Shown here: positions 9,901-21,846 of the stretch, one piece after another
How positions within the stretch are numbered: position 1 is the first letter of the stretch
How the letters are laid out: each line of letters opens with the position of its first letter
Assembly: GCA_018873225.1 (NCBI GenBank)
Contig: JAEILZ010000003.1
Coordinates: 4,340,001 to 4,404,000 of the forward strand
DNA: 64,000 nt
Direction of reading: 5' to 3'
Source: [Phialemoniopsis] sp. UDSM-2020
Lineage: Eukaryota; Ascomycota; Sordariomycetes; Thyridiales; Thyridiaceae
Position numbers and translations under genes: made by a program
Notes under the pieces: model-generated
Told to the model about the DNA's origin: nothing
The model's input: only the letters and a program-made list of their open reading frames with translations
Databases searched by the model: none

Positions 9901-12900
9901 GTGTCTCTCTCACTTCACTAGAGACATCGTCTTTTTGCGGCATCCTGAGCTTCCAATCCGCCGCGGTTGCCGTCCTGCCGTCGGCGTCCGAGCACCCTAT
10001 CTTTGGGGGAAAGGATGTGCGGGGAGTTAATAAGATCCCATACTCTTGGAAACCAATGCCTCTTCAGAAACGCTCCCTTCGCAAACGGCACGACGCCAAA
10101 CAGGATGAGAAGGACGGGTTCGTTCGACGACAGTGTTCACACCCTCCCCCACCTTCTTGATGCTCCAGAAACCAACGTCTAGGCGCCCGCATCCACAGCC
10201 ACGCACTCCCATTCGTCGCCTGTCCAAGTGGCACCTTGTTTACTCCCCGTTGATTTTTGTGATTGGATCCTTTGCTTCTTTTTTCGACCAATCGCCACAC
10301 TTGCTCTGCCTCATTTCCTCGCTTCCCCTGAGTTCCGCCGAACCGGTGTCTCAAAGGGCTCTGCCATGCAACTGCATGTCTCTCCTTATCTACAGAAGGA
10401 TTTTCAGATCTGCTCCTTTGACCAATACCCGGACAGGTTCTCTGTCTCAAATCTCACCTTAATCTCGAGGACCAACATGATCAACATCACGGTCTAAAGG
10501 GGGTGAACGCTATCATAACTCTGATTCTTAGTCATGCTTCAATATGCCTCCACGGATCCACTGAGGAAGGTACTTTGAAGCCGTCGAGGCGGAAGGGAGC
10601 CGGATGCACCATTATATTCAGCAAGCGACAAGTCAATTTGGTCTAATGCCACTCAGGGTGCGAACATAGGACGGGTGGATGCAATCCGTGCTTTGCTGTT
10701 GAACCGTTTCGATATGTTCGGTATGGGCCACCAACACTTGCAAGCATTTCTTACGACATACTGCCTTGTTCTCGAGACGCATACGCTCCAGCAATGGGAA
10801 GCGTGGCATAAGATGGCGTGACCGAAGAGTCCCTGATGCAGCCTGGGACAGAAATAGAAACCGCTGCACGTTGATTCGCCCTGAGAGCATCTTGGGAAGT
10901 CAGAGAAATACTGGTAGGCATGCAGGTGTTGAAGATCACGCTGTCTTTTGATGGCAGTGTCCTGCGAGAACTTGTTTTGGGATTTGCCCGGAGGAGGAGA
11001 TATCCGTTTCTGCCAATCTGTTTTACAGCTGCGGGTCGAAAGGACTGTAGACCTTGCTCACCTGGCAGAGCAGGGCGAGCTGGGTCAGCTGAAACGCCGC
11101 ACTTTAGCGTGGCGAGATTGATGCGTTGGCAACGGTGAGGCAGCTAGTTATGATTTTCCTTGTTCGTTTCGCCCTGCTTGTCCCTTCACCTGATCTTAGG
11201 TGAGAGGCCGCTTGGACCCTAGCCCGGCACAGAAAAAAAGCCAGATCAGAAAGACAAGGATGGCCCCGATCGCAAATGCAACTCATCTGCAGCATTACCA
11301 TGTTTCTGGGATCGCCGAAAGAGTTCTGTGGCGAGTGCCCAAACCCCTGGTTGCCTGCCAACAAACACCCTGCACTCCGCCACAACCTGGGGATACCGTC
11401 ACTGGCCATTGCGTCGTAATCGAGACGAATAATGGAGAGGTGAGGCTGGTGACGTGGCAGGCGACCGTGGCTGTTGAGCCTGAGCGATGCACGCCGCCGG
11501 CGGACCTGCATGGTACATTGCAGATGGGCCCTCGAATCGCATGCAGGCCTCACCGAAGGCAACGCGTCTGCCTGCTCTGCGCAACAACTTGATTTTCCTG
11601 TCATCGAGAGAAAGAGGAAAAGAAAAGGACAATCGACGATGAGTCTTCTTCTGGATTCAACGGAGGAGAGATATCGGCTGCTGCTTCTGTGGTTGCCAAC
11701 GAGCCGAATTCGCAACACAACCCGACCCCCCTGCACGTATCCCGGACCCTCCATCCCCCAATGATAATCGCCAAGGACGCCTCGACCAGGGGTCAAGCCC
11801 AGGTGGACAGGGGTCTTGTAGATCTCATTGGACCTCCGAGTGAAACACCAGCGGCAGGATCTTTTGGTCTCTGGCGTCGCTCAAGGTAACGTGATGGCGA
11901 GGTGGTGTGAAGGCATCGACGTTGGCAACGAAAAAAAAAAGAGGCATAGGCGAGCGCAATGACGGATCTCTGAGATCTTACGCTGGCCCATTGTGTGGCC
12001 ACTTGAGCCGACCATTTGACTGGGCTGACGGGCGTCCTATGGGAAGGATCACAACGGTTGTCACGCGGCGCAGAGCTACACGCATTCCTTTTCCTGCCAG
12101 CTTTCAGTCGCTCAGGAAGCTGACGGCGGCGCACGAGGACAAGCGCGACCTGGTCTGAATGCGGGATTAGCGCGATGCTTTGCCACAGCTGACGGGAAGG
12201 AATCGCTCCTCGAGAGGTCGATGCTGCTCGTCTCTAAGCAATGCCGTCTTCCATTCATGTCTTGCTTTCCTCCTTCTCTCCTTTTCCTTCTGCTCCCATG
12301 ACATCAGACAGTCTAGTATTTGCTAGTCTGCCAGAAGCCACTGTGTCTTCAGCTGGACAGGCCCGTTTGATGAGTTGTCAAACATCTCTTGCTTCTTTGA
12401 GATGAGAGGCTTCGAGCGAAGTCCCCATACAGTCGTTGAGCGGAAGTCTGCTCCTTACCAGCGATGGCCAGGAATGACTGGATATCAGCGAGGAACATTG
12501 CAGACAGTCATGATGCTCCTGCTTATCATACGTTCCTGGCCAGTCTTTCCAAGGTGGACCTCCTATCCATTAGATATGCCATATAAGCGCTCCAGTGGAG
12601 CAGCCACTCCGTGACATCTCGACGAATAACCCCTCTGAATAACCTCTCTCCGCTGCTACCGGGCTTACTGCGCGCACGCCCTCTTTGGCCGCTGTACTTC
12701 CGGCCTGGGACAAATCTTGCTCGTCCTTCTCCAGGTCTCGTAGACGACGGGCCCTCCCATCTCCCGCCCGTGGAGTCTTCCTCTGGTGATCGGCATCCAC
12801 AGGTCTCCCGAGAACTGTCCTTTTCCCGCCCGAACCTTGTTCCCGCTTGGCTTTTTTGCTCTTGTCCCCACCCGAAGAGCAAAGGGAGGAGAAGAAGGGA

Positions 12901-14169
12901 ATCACACCAAGGAACGACCCGCGCCGCTTCCCGCTGACGGAGGAAGAGGATCCCAAGTGGGCCGGGGGTCATCGTGAGACCGGCTGCCCTCGTTCCCTTC
13001 CTGCGAAGCCTATCTTGACTGCGGTAGGATGATGTGAAAGTGTGCAAGGGGTCGCACGCAGCCACTGGGAAACTCTGATCTCGTCACGAGCCTCCTTCTG
13101 GATTCGGACGAGAGCGCATTCGGTTTTGGTCATGTGGTCCCCCTTCTCTCGGCCCTTTCACGAGCGCATCGAGGGTCCGATTGCCCTTTTGCTCTTCATC
13201 GGGTTGATATATTGCGGGATTATTTGTGTTGGGCTGCGATCAATGTTGTGTTCGGGCTTTGTCGTCGTCTCATCACATCTCATCCTGACCTGAAAACGTA
13301 ACATCGGAGGAGTATCGGAGTATTACGACTGTCGCATCTGGCGGTTGCTGCTTCCTATTATACGGTAGCTCTACTTGTGAGAGCTTGTGTATCTACCAAG
13401 CTTTATGATTCTATGCAAATAAAATCTCACATTGTGATATATCTCTATCGATGAGTGAAAGAACGAAAGGCTAGAAGTATCCATCAGGAGACGGCAGTAG
13501 AGCACCATTAGCACCGGAAACAATTTATGAAAATACGCCGGCGTCCATAGCAAGAAACTGGGGAGATCAGTGTCAAATCATCTCTGCCTATGTTACAATT
13601 ACGAATCTTTCGTACCCTTTGTCTTGCCAAAAGAAGGTTACTTGCTATCTTGATGACAAGCCGGTATCACCGCACTTGGCCCTGCTTTGACTATAAGATC
13701 GGAAGGAAAGAGCCATGATGATTCGTACAATATTACATGTGAACAAAGACGAGGTCGTTCATTTCAGAGCACATTTTCTCATTTTCTGTACTACAAAACG
13801 CCAATGTACAAGTCTTTCCACAACTCCGCGATCCAATGGAAAACTCCAAAGAGGCCAGATATTTATCAAAAAAAGAGAATTCTTGATGAAATTGGGTTGT
13901 TTTCCCTTTCTTGAAGAACAAAAGGATACCGTGATGAGAACCTGAGACTAGTTGAATAACATCCTGTGTCTCCCTCCCTTTCCTGAGTTTCCTGTGGTGC
14001 TTTGATAATGATACAGATGTCCCTCCTCCTTTCTCTGTTGGTCTTGCCCCTATCGTATCCTTCAATGGCTGCCTTGCCGTTCTTACATCCGACCAATCGC
14101 ATGAGCAGGGTGCCAGAACATGTTGCGCTGGTTCAATTGCTTGTGAGGTCGCTTCGACGGAATCGTTAT
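6968..14169. other. 7.2-kb stretch without a supportable gene
   Basis: This lies upstream of the methyltransferase-domain gene (-) and downstream of Tho1 (-). Many frames of 60-230 codons are open on both strands, but they overlap each other and none shows a domain, a plausible codon pattern or splice signals joining it to another. The longest, minus 11104-11796, has no protein-like character. The base composition is not markedly AT-rich, so this does not look like a RIP-mutated transposon remnant. The part next to 6967 must hold the promoter of the methyltransferase-domain gene, and the part next to 14169 holds the Tho1 3' UTR. A non-coding RNA or a long upstream regulatory region is possible but not shown. 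Confidence 0.5.
7329..7352. repeat. GT/TG microsatellite
   Basis: A run of alternating G and T with minor interruptions (GTGCGTGTGTGTGTGTATGT) about 370 bp upstream of the start of the minus-strand methyltransferase-domain gene. Probably neutral; it could be polymorphic between strains. Confidence 0.7.
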
Positions 14170-15171
14170 CTAGCTCGCGAACCTCGCAGCCCTAGCCTCA
14201 GCCTTCCTCTTCTCCTCGGGGTCGGTGAGGATGTTCCTCTTCTGCTGCTGCTGGCCCTGACCACCACCGCCACCACCTTGCCTCCTCTGCTGCTGGTTCT
14301 GACCTTGACGGCCCCGGTTGTCCCGGTTGTCCCGGCGGTTGTGGTTGTTGCGGTCGCCAAACTGCCTCTTTTGGTCCCTGCCACCGTCGTCACCGCCACG
14401 GCCGCGCTTGCGCGACGGCTTCCTGTCGGGCAGCGCGCTGTCCAGACCCTTGACGTTGGGACCGCCGGCGGAGCTGCCGTTGGTCTCAGCAGCATTTGCC
14501 TCGCCGCCGAAGCGGGCCGCGCGCGCGGCCTTCCTCTTGGCCTCCTCGTCCTCGGCCGCCGGCTCGACGTTCTCCTTCTTGGTCTCCTCGACTACCAGAC
14601 CGAAGCGCTTGGCGCGGGCGGCGCGCCTCTTCGCCTCCTCGTCGGCGTCGGTGTCGGCAAGATGCTGCGAGAGCAGCTCCTTGGGGGCCTCGGGGATGGC
14701 CTCCTTGGTCTCGGTGGTAGCCTCGGCACCGTCCGCTGCCGGGGCGGGTGCCTCGGCCGGCTGAGCGGGAGCAGCAGCAGCTGGCGCAGGCTGTGCGGCG
14801 GGCTTGGCTGGCTCGGCGACGGGTGCCGGAGCGCTCGCTGCGGGTGGCGCGGTGTCCTTCTTAAGTTCATCGTCGTCATCCCAGTCGATCTCGTCTTCGG
14901 CGGGTTCAGCTGCGCGTTGAAAAAGCAATGTTAGCAAATTAATCAAGTTCTCAGTGCGATCACCAATCCGACGAAACTCAATATGCGACGGGAGGTTAAC
15001 GAAAGAGATGTAAAACGTACCTGGCTTGGCGGCGGCAGCGGTGCCCTGCTTGTTCGTGTCGTCCTCGGTCAGGCGCGCGACGAGGTCGGCCTTGATGCCG
15101 GTCTGAGCGAGGCCACGGCTGGCCAGCAGCTCCTTGAGGTCGGCGACCTTCATTTGGTTGTATGCGACCAT
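14170..15171 (-). CDS. tho1: Tho1/SARNP-type SAP-domain mRNP protein
   Basis: Two exons, 15171-15021 and 14909-14170, separated by an intron at 14910-15020 (donor GTACGT, acceptor GCGCAG), give 296 residues. Residues 4-40 form a SAP domain (MKVADLKELLASRGL...GIKADLVARL). A Pro/Ala-rich acidic middle with DEIDWDDDDE follows. Next come the repeated THO1/MOS11 C-terminal motifs RRAARAKRFGL and RKAARAARFGG, an RG/RN/Q-rich basic region, and a final AEARAARFAS. In yeast and mammals this family binds RNA and works with THO/TREX and the UAP56/Sub2 helicase in co-transcriptional mRNP assembly and export; a nuclear location is expected. The 111-nt intron is a multiple of three and has no stop codon, so an intron-retained form of 333 residues would also be translatable. 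Upstream, 15172-15600 is the likely promoter. Confidence 0.9.
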   Translation of the reverse strand: MVAYNQMKVADLKELLASRGLAQTGIKADLVARLTEDDTNKQGTAAAAKPGTFYISFVNLPSHIEFRRIGDRTENLINLLTLLFQRAAEPAEDEIDWDDDDELKKDTAPPAASAPAPVAEPAKPAAQPAPAAAAPAQPAEAPAPAADGAEATTETKEAIPEAPKELLSQHLADTDADEEAKRRAARAKRFGLVVEETKKENVEPAAEDEEAKRKAARAARFGGEANAAETNGSSAGGPNVKGLDSALPDRKPSRKRGRGGDDGGRDQKRQFGDRNNHNRRDNRDNRGRQGQNQQQRRQGGGGGGQGQQQQKRNILTDPEEKRKAEARAARFAS

Positions 15172-16116
15172 GGTGAAGGTTTGCGTCGAGTTGCGCGCGG
15201 AGACAAGGCTGTGCTGAAGCTCGTGCGATGGGGTTTCGCGAGGAGAGGGAGGATGCGACGCTTTCAGGGAGAAAGCGTAGATGGCGAAAGTCGGAACTGT
15301 AGACGTGCTATCGCATCAAGGTATTGATTAAGAATGCGAAGAAAGTCGAAGCTCGAGGCAGAGTTGAAAGGAAGTTTGGAAAAGGGAGGGTGATGGGAGG
15401 GAGAGGGCGAGGTTGTTGACGTCGCAAAAGCAAGGAATAAAGAGCTTGCGACACGGGCTGGCGCGCGATAGAAGAAGCGATAAGGGAGGTGGCAGGGGCG
15501 GAAGCCATTGAGCTCGACCGCAAACAGTAAAGCACGCCTGCCCGCTCATTGGTCGAACCAGTGATGCAATGCTGACTCATCGTCGTCGATGACTAACAAT
15601 AGCTTCGACCCAGTCTTAAGTCCATTGTCGGCCGAGGGCTGGCTATTGTGAAGAGCAGTGTAACTGGAAGATCTGGAGAAGATGCGACATCATAGTAATA
15701 CTTGAGATAAGATGACTGAATGTCCAGATTCCATGTCTGCATTTCGGGGCCTCTATGGAATCGGTCTGGCATTAAATGCTTGGGCTTTCGAGAAAGTCTC
15801 TACTTGAAGTTGTCACCACAGAAGAGTAAAAAGGTTGAGTGTGTACTTTAGCAATGACAACGCAGAGGATGCCCCCGGCCCGCCTTGTATTGATTATATA
15901 CCCTCTTCTTCAAGTCCACCTCCTTTACTCGAATGCAAAACGACAAAACACCGTATTTCTCCATCGCTTCGCTCTCGTGTAATGACCAGAAACAAAAAGG
16001 AAAATATGTAAATGAGGACCGCAGTAAGCCTCCCAAAGTCCCTTCTATACACAAAACCACCCACACCAGAGACAAAAAGAAAAGAAAAGGTATATATGTA
16101 TTGCATGACACGGCGC
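15172..16116. other. Intergenic: Tho1 promoter and 3' region of the DH/PH gene
   Basis: Tandem minus-strand arrangement. The low end holds the Tho1 promoter and 5' UTR, and the high end the 3' UTR of the DH/PH gene. Several short frames are present, including a 90-codon minus frame at 15308-15580, but none has recognisable features. Confidence 0.5.
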
Positions 16117-19100
16117 TCAAGAGATCATAACCTCCTGCGCCACCAGCGCCAGAATCCAGCTCGCCTCGCGCGCGCTCGAGCACTGGAAGCACCACTTCTT
16201 CACTTTGCCGCTGAGCGCGCCGGCCTTGGGCACCATGCCGACCATATTATTCTCGTCGCGCAGGTCCTCCCACACGTTGAGCACGATGCCCCGCGTGCCG
16301 AGGCGCCCGAAGCACCGGCTGCCCAGCACGACGTCGAGCACGACGAGCGGCCGCTCGCTGTCCTTCTTGGGGATCGACGTGACGATGATGCGCTTCTCCA
16401 TGCCGTGATATAGATTCAGCTCCTGCCGCATGCCCGGTGGCGGTCGCGTGATCTGCAGCATGCAGTTGCCCTGGTCCTCCCACTTGGACGCCGAGACGGC
16501 GAGGTGGCACCGGATCTTGAGGTTGTCCGACCCGAGCGCCTTGAGGCCGCGCGTGCTGCCCTCGGCGAGGCTGACGGACGGAGAGCGGGGCGGCGTGTGG
16601 CCGCTGGCCGAGGACGAGCCCGACGTGTACAGGCTGGTCCCGCCGCTGCCGCTTCCGACACGGCTCTGCTTGTCGACCGACGACTTGTCGATGTTGAAGG
16701 ACATGTTGCCGCCGCCCGTTAGCCTCTTGAGGAAGCTCGAGGCCGACACGCTCGAGGAGCTGCCCTGTGACTGCGAGGGGGCGCGGGTGGACGCGCGATA
16801 GCTATTCTTGCGCCCGAACCAGCTCCGCCTGCGGCTGCTCGTGTCATCGCCCTGATCCGTCGACGCGGCGGGCGCTTGACCGAAAGACCGGAAGCGCGCC
16901 TCCTCCTCTAGTGCCTTGAACTTGGCGTTGTTGAGGCGCGCCTCGTGTACTATCTTATAGAGATCGGCCATTTCGCCTGCCGAGAAGGCGCGGAAGCGGA
17001 AGATCGAGCTCTCGATTTGGTTGAGTTTGGAATACGATCGAACGGGTGACCGGATCTCGAGGTCGAGGGATGTGCTCTGTCGAATCATAACGACGGGTGT
17101 AAGGTCCAATGCGATGAGCGGCCGGGACGCGCTATCGTTGTTTGCAGTATTTGGACTCAGCGATTTGCGATTGGAGTGCGAGGCATCGAGGGGATAAACC
17201 TCGAGAAGGCCGGGTCTTATGACGACGGAACAGGGGACCTCCTTTTGATCTTCGTTGCCACCAATTGGCTTCCAGGCACCCTTACGGCTGGACCAATACG
17301 ATGGCACGGCGACAGCCTTGGCTGTATATTCCGTTTCCCCCTCAGCAGTCCTGTTTACACCCACCTGTGACGCCGAGTTGGAGGGAGTGATGCTACTATC
17401 TGAGATGACAGATTCAGTGGCGAATGGTGGCTCAGTCTTCTTGATGCTAATACCTGGCAGGGTATCGGGGATGTCATCCTCTTCAAGCTCGTCACTCGAC
17501 GAATCCTCTGACTCCGACCCGGAGCCTTCAGAGCTAGCAGAGTCCTCGGAGGAGACGTCAGATGGACGATATTCGTGTTTTAGTGGTGATGAGGTCCGGC
17601 GCTTGACGCGAGAGCTCGAGGTCAGTTCCACGGGAGGTGAGACGGAGGGGGACTTCTTCGGTGTGAGAGTGCGGTGAATTGGCGGTGGCGGTGCTCCGTC
17701 CTGGCGGAACGGAGTGCTGTTCGGCGACGACTTGGAAAGTTTAGCTGCATCGGGTCGCATGTCTTCCCGCAGCGGTCGGCTTGCATCATCAGAAGAAGAG
17801 TGGCGAGAGTCATGCGCAGCAGGAGATCTGTGATATGTTGACTGCGTCGGTGTCTTGTCAGGCGAGATCTCTCCATGTGGATGAGATTGTGGCGACGTAG
17901 GAGTAGTCGGGCGACTCTGTCGGCGTTGGTGATATCGGCTCGGCGTTTTGGGTAGCCTTTGTCCATCCGGGCCAGGGGAAGACATGGGCGAGAATGAGCC
18001 TCTCGTGGGTGAGGCCTGTGGCTCGTCGATTACACTAGGCTCTCCCAGAGGAATATCATCATCAGCCAGCTTAGGTGATGCGTCCTCCATTCTTAAGAGG
18101 TCCTTCGCCCCCGGTGTAGCAAGCTCGGGGGGTGTCGGACTCGTACCCAGGATGTCCAGCCACTCTGTGGCGGCTTCGTCATCGTCGGCGGTGAGCGTAA
18201 GGAGCTCGTACCATTCCATCATGTTGTGCGTGCCCCGTATCATGACGACGAGCGAACGCGCTGCCTGTCCGGTCCGCGCTGAGATTTGACCCGCGGGCAC
18301 AGGAGGGAAGAGTAGCCATGATTGGCCGTTATGGCCAGTCTCACGGATGAGGACATCACCAGGATCTCTTCGGTCGTCTGCCTTGTCCCTGAAGACGAGT
18401 TCCACTTGACATTCCAGTCGCTGGCCACTGGAGTGGGAGAGGTCCAGTGAAAACCAATCCTTGGCATATACTTGGCGGCTCCTGTCGATGTGGACGGATT
18501 TGATGGGGGCCAGACTCCTGAGGTCGCGCGCGCGCGTTGAATCGGTATTGTAGGCGTCCTCATCCGCCTTGCGGGCCATCTCCTCGCGATGGCGACGGCG
18601 GGCCTTCTCTTGCAGCGTCTCCAGTTTGTTCACGATTTCCCCATCAATGAAACCGCCAAGGATCAATCGCGCTCCCTATTGTCTGTGTGTCAGCCTTTGT
18701 ACAAGATCAGCTTAGAGGATAGCATTGCAACGAACCTTGGCAAACTTCAACATCCACTTTATCCTCACAAGAGGTCTCTTCAGCAGATGTGCCACATCTA
18801 CCCTCTCGCCATTCTCATCGAGGACATCCCCCTCCTCGTTCAAAGGCATGGCGCCGACCAGCGAGTCCTCATCGTCAAACCTCTTAATCAGCGGCGCAAG
18901 GTTAACAATCAGACCCTGGAACCCAAGGCGCCAGACATCGAGATAATTGTCGTAGACTGGATAGACGCTCTCCAACCACGTGAGGAGCGCTTGTGCGTCA
19001 TGGAGAGGGACACGTTTATGGAAGTTCCTGAGCTTCTCCAATGCTATGCCCATATTGACCACAGACTTGGAGAGACCATCAGCCTTGTGCGATCCGGATT

Positions 19101-21846
19101 TCGGGTCGAACATATCGGTATGCCGTCGCGAGTCGCCATGCACGAACTGCGTGAGAAGGACAGGCACGACGCCGTCGACGAGTGTCTTGAGCTCTCTGGA
19201 ATAGAGGTTCTCGTCTTCAGCAAACTCCCGGAGCAGGTCATCCAGCGTGGCATTGTCGAGTTTACTGGTCTTCCTGTGAAGGCTCCTAGCAACTCTAATG
19301 CTCCTTGCCCGCGCTGGACGTTGCGAATCGTCGGGCAGTGAAAGCACAGAGACCAGGTCAGAGTGCTTTGTCAGTCGTCTCTTGAGGCCAGACTTGTTGC
19401 TCTTTTGCCGTGACAGGTCAGTAGGTGTCAGGGCGGTGGATTGGGTGATAGTTGTCTGTGAGACTGTTGACATCGTGTCCGACTCGTGTGTGCTATACGA
19501 CGCCTCAGACACGATAGTAGACAACTCGTGCATGCCGTTGGTGGGCGGCTTCCGTTTCGGGTATGTAGCGGGTAGAGAAGAATCTGTGATGGTTGACTCT
19601 GTAATCGTTGAAAGCGTCGGGTCAGGGGATGGAGATCTCCCCCTAGAGCCCCCTGAAGAGCGACGCCTAGACGGCTCGTATCTCTCGGAGTCATCTTCGG
19701 CCTCAGGAAGTGGGTCTTCTTGGACAGTATGATAAGTAGTCGGCATGAAGTTGTGACCTCCAGACTCGCCCCGGAAAGCTTCCCTCAATGCCTCTTTGAA
19801 TGTTTTCTTGGCGCTTCCCGTCTTGAGCGGTGAAGCGACACTCCTAGTTGCCATGCTTCTCTTCAGACCGCTCGTCGATTTGGGAGTAGTAGAGACGTGA
19901 TCATCCTTCTTTGGCGTCTCCGGCTTCTCTTCCTTCCTCTCAGGTTCCTTCGGGCTTATGTTCTCCTGGTTCTCAAGCTCTTCGGACTCCTTAGGTTTCC
20001 TCTCTTCCTTGACAGCTTTGGGCCCCGCTGGTGGCGGTGGTGGTGTTGGTTCTTTCGTCTCCTTCGTCTCCTTCGGCTCCTTGTCTCGAGAAGCAGACGT
20101 AGATCGCCTCTTTGCCTCGTGCTTCCAGTCCTCCTCGACCGAGTTCTTCCTTGGTGCCGGCGCATCGACGAATGGATCAACAGTGCCGCTGAGCCAGCTT
20201 TCTATACTCGGCGGCTGGTTCACGACCGGCTTAGGCGGATCAACCTGGTTATGTATGATCTTCTTGCCCTCGCTCATCACCTTCTTCAAGACCTTGGGCA
20301 CCGCCTTCAGACTAGGGTTGCGTTGCGCCTTGGGTCTTCTGCTTGCGCTGGCTCCGTGCGGGAGGTCGAGCTCACTGAATGCAGAATAGCCAAATGGAAT
20401 GTCGGCGAGGGATTTGCCAGGCGCGCTGGACGGTTCGTATGATCGGCCATCAGAGCTGTGATCGCCCACTGACGAAGCCGAGTCCTCATTTTGTCTTGTC
20501 GTCGCTTCCGTAATGCCATCTGTTTGCGTGCCCGTGAAGCTAGAAGCAACTTGGCTTTTCTTGGATCTCGATGCCTTCCGGGACTTGGGTTTCCTCGTAG
20601 GAGTGTCCACTGTCGATTCTGGCTCCTCAACCACCTCTATCCGCTCTGATGGCGAGCGATCTCGTCTGGTACTAGAGACACGACTGCCACGCTCCGAAGT
20701 TTTCTTGACTGATGAAGCATCGTCGTTTGCCGACTTCGGGCCCGGTCGTATCCGGATTCCATCGTCTGGTAAGCTGGAATTTGAGGGCGTCACCCGAATC
20801 CCATCATCCTCGTACGTCTTTGTGGGCTTTGGACTTGATTTCGAGACTTCAGCTTCCTTCGGGCTAGTCCTCTTCTTCAGGACTGGTCGGACACGGATAC
20901 CCTCATCGTTGCTCTTCCGGCCACTCTCGGCGTCCTCCTCGACCGTCACTGTCTCTCCATCTCTCGTGCTGTACCTCTTCACCCTGGGGCTCTCCGGAGG
21001 CTCGACCCTGATCGCCCAATCCTTGATTTTGTTCTGCACGGACGGGTTCTGGGCAGTGCGCTGCAGGAAGTCCTTGGGTATGGGACTGCCTTCGGGTTTT
21101 GCCCTTGGCGGCGTTGCTCTCGGTGGACTTTTCCTCCGCTTCTTCATCCAGTGCTCGTCACTAACGATCCTCTTCTTCGGCGGGCTTTTCGTCCTTGGTG
21201 TGTGTTCCGGAACATCGTCTCCTTCTTCTTCCTCCCAGTCGTCGTCCACGTAATCCTGTCCGTCCTTGGACTCTTCGCGGCTCCCCTCGCTCTTCACCTT
21301 GTGGTGGACCTGAGGCGCAGATCGTCTCTTCGCCCTCTGTCTCATCTTGATCCGTATTCGGTCCTCCTCAGTGACGCTGTCGTCGTCCAACTGAACCCCC
21401 ACCTCGGTCGGCTCGGTTGGCGTGGCCTCGGGATCGCCGCTCGCCATGGCAGCAGCATTATTCTTCTGCCAGTTCTTAACCCGGTCGCGCACACCACCAG
21501 GCTGCTGTAGCTTGCGTACTGAGGCCTGGCGCATTTCCTGGCGCAGCTCGGCCCTGACGGCCGCGGCGTCGACGCTCCTGCGCCTAGCAGCAGCAACGCG
21601 CGCGGGAGTCTGTCGGCCCAGCAGGAAATCGCTAAGCAGGGTGGGTTGCGGCTTCATCGTGCTCGAGCGCTGTCTGTTTGCGCCGGCGCCGGCGGGTGCC
21701 TTGCGACCGTTGGATGACGAGGGGGTTGCGCCGTCATCGTTGTTATGGTTAGGCGTGAGCTTCTTTGCGCCGGCCGGGGAGGAACGGTGGGGTGTGGCAG
21801 GCCCCGGCGATGGGTCGTCGTCGGGAGGTGGTTTGGGCGATGGCAT
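16117..21846 (-). CDS. Giant DH/PH-domain protein, putative Rho-family GEF or scaffold
   Basis: Two exons, 21846-18736 and 18675-16117, joined across a 60-nt intron (18676-18735; donor GTTCGT, acceptor ACAATAG). The join reads KFAK|GARLILGGF and gives 1889 residues. Residues 1 to about 850 are disordered and highly charged. A Dbl-homology-like helical domain begins near 860 (LDDLLREFAEDENLYSRELK) and runs across the intron to LLKRPLVRIKWMLKFAK and a long charged helix. Then comes a PH-like region (SVHIDRSRQVYAKDWFSLDL ... ATEWLDILG), a long Ser/Pro linker, a second PH-like region (YWSSRKGAWKPIGG ... EMADLYKIVHEARLNNAKF), and a conserved-looking C-terminal beta-rich domain ending LVAQEVMIS. 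DH-PH proteins activate Rho GTPases at the cell cortex. The DH match is judged by eye, so a scaffold without GEF activity remains possible. Confidence 0.85.

Noticed and set aside
11104..11796. 230-codon minus-strand frame in the gene-empty region
   Set aside because: Random-looking composition, overlapping open frames on the other strand, no domain or splice context.
12526..13065. 179-codon minus-strand frame
   Set aside because: Arg/Gly/Ser-rich frame expected by chance in GC-rich DNA, overlapped by several alternative frames; no recognisable motif.
14002..14934. 310-codon plus-strand frame opposite Tho1
   Set aside because: Leu/Val-rich antisense shadow of the Ala/Arg/Gln-rich Tho1 coding sequence.
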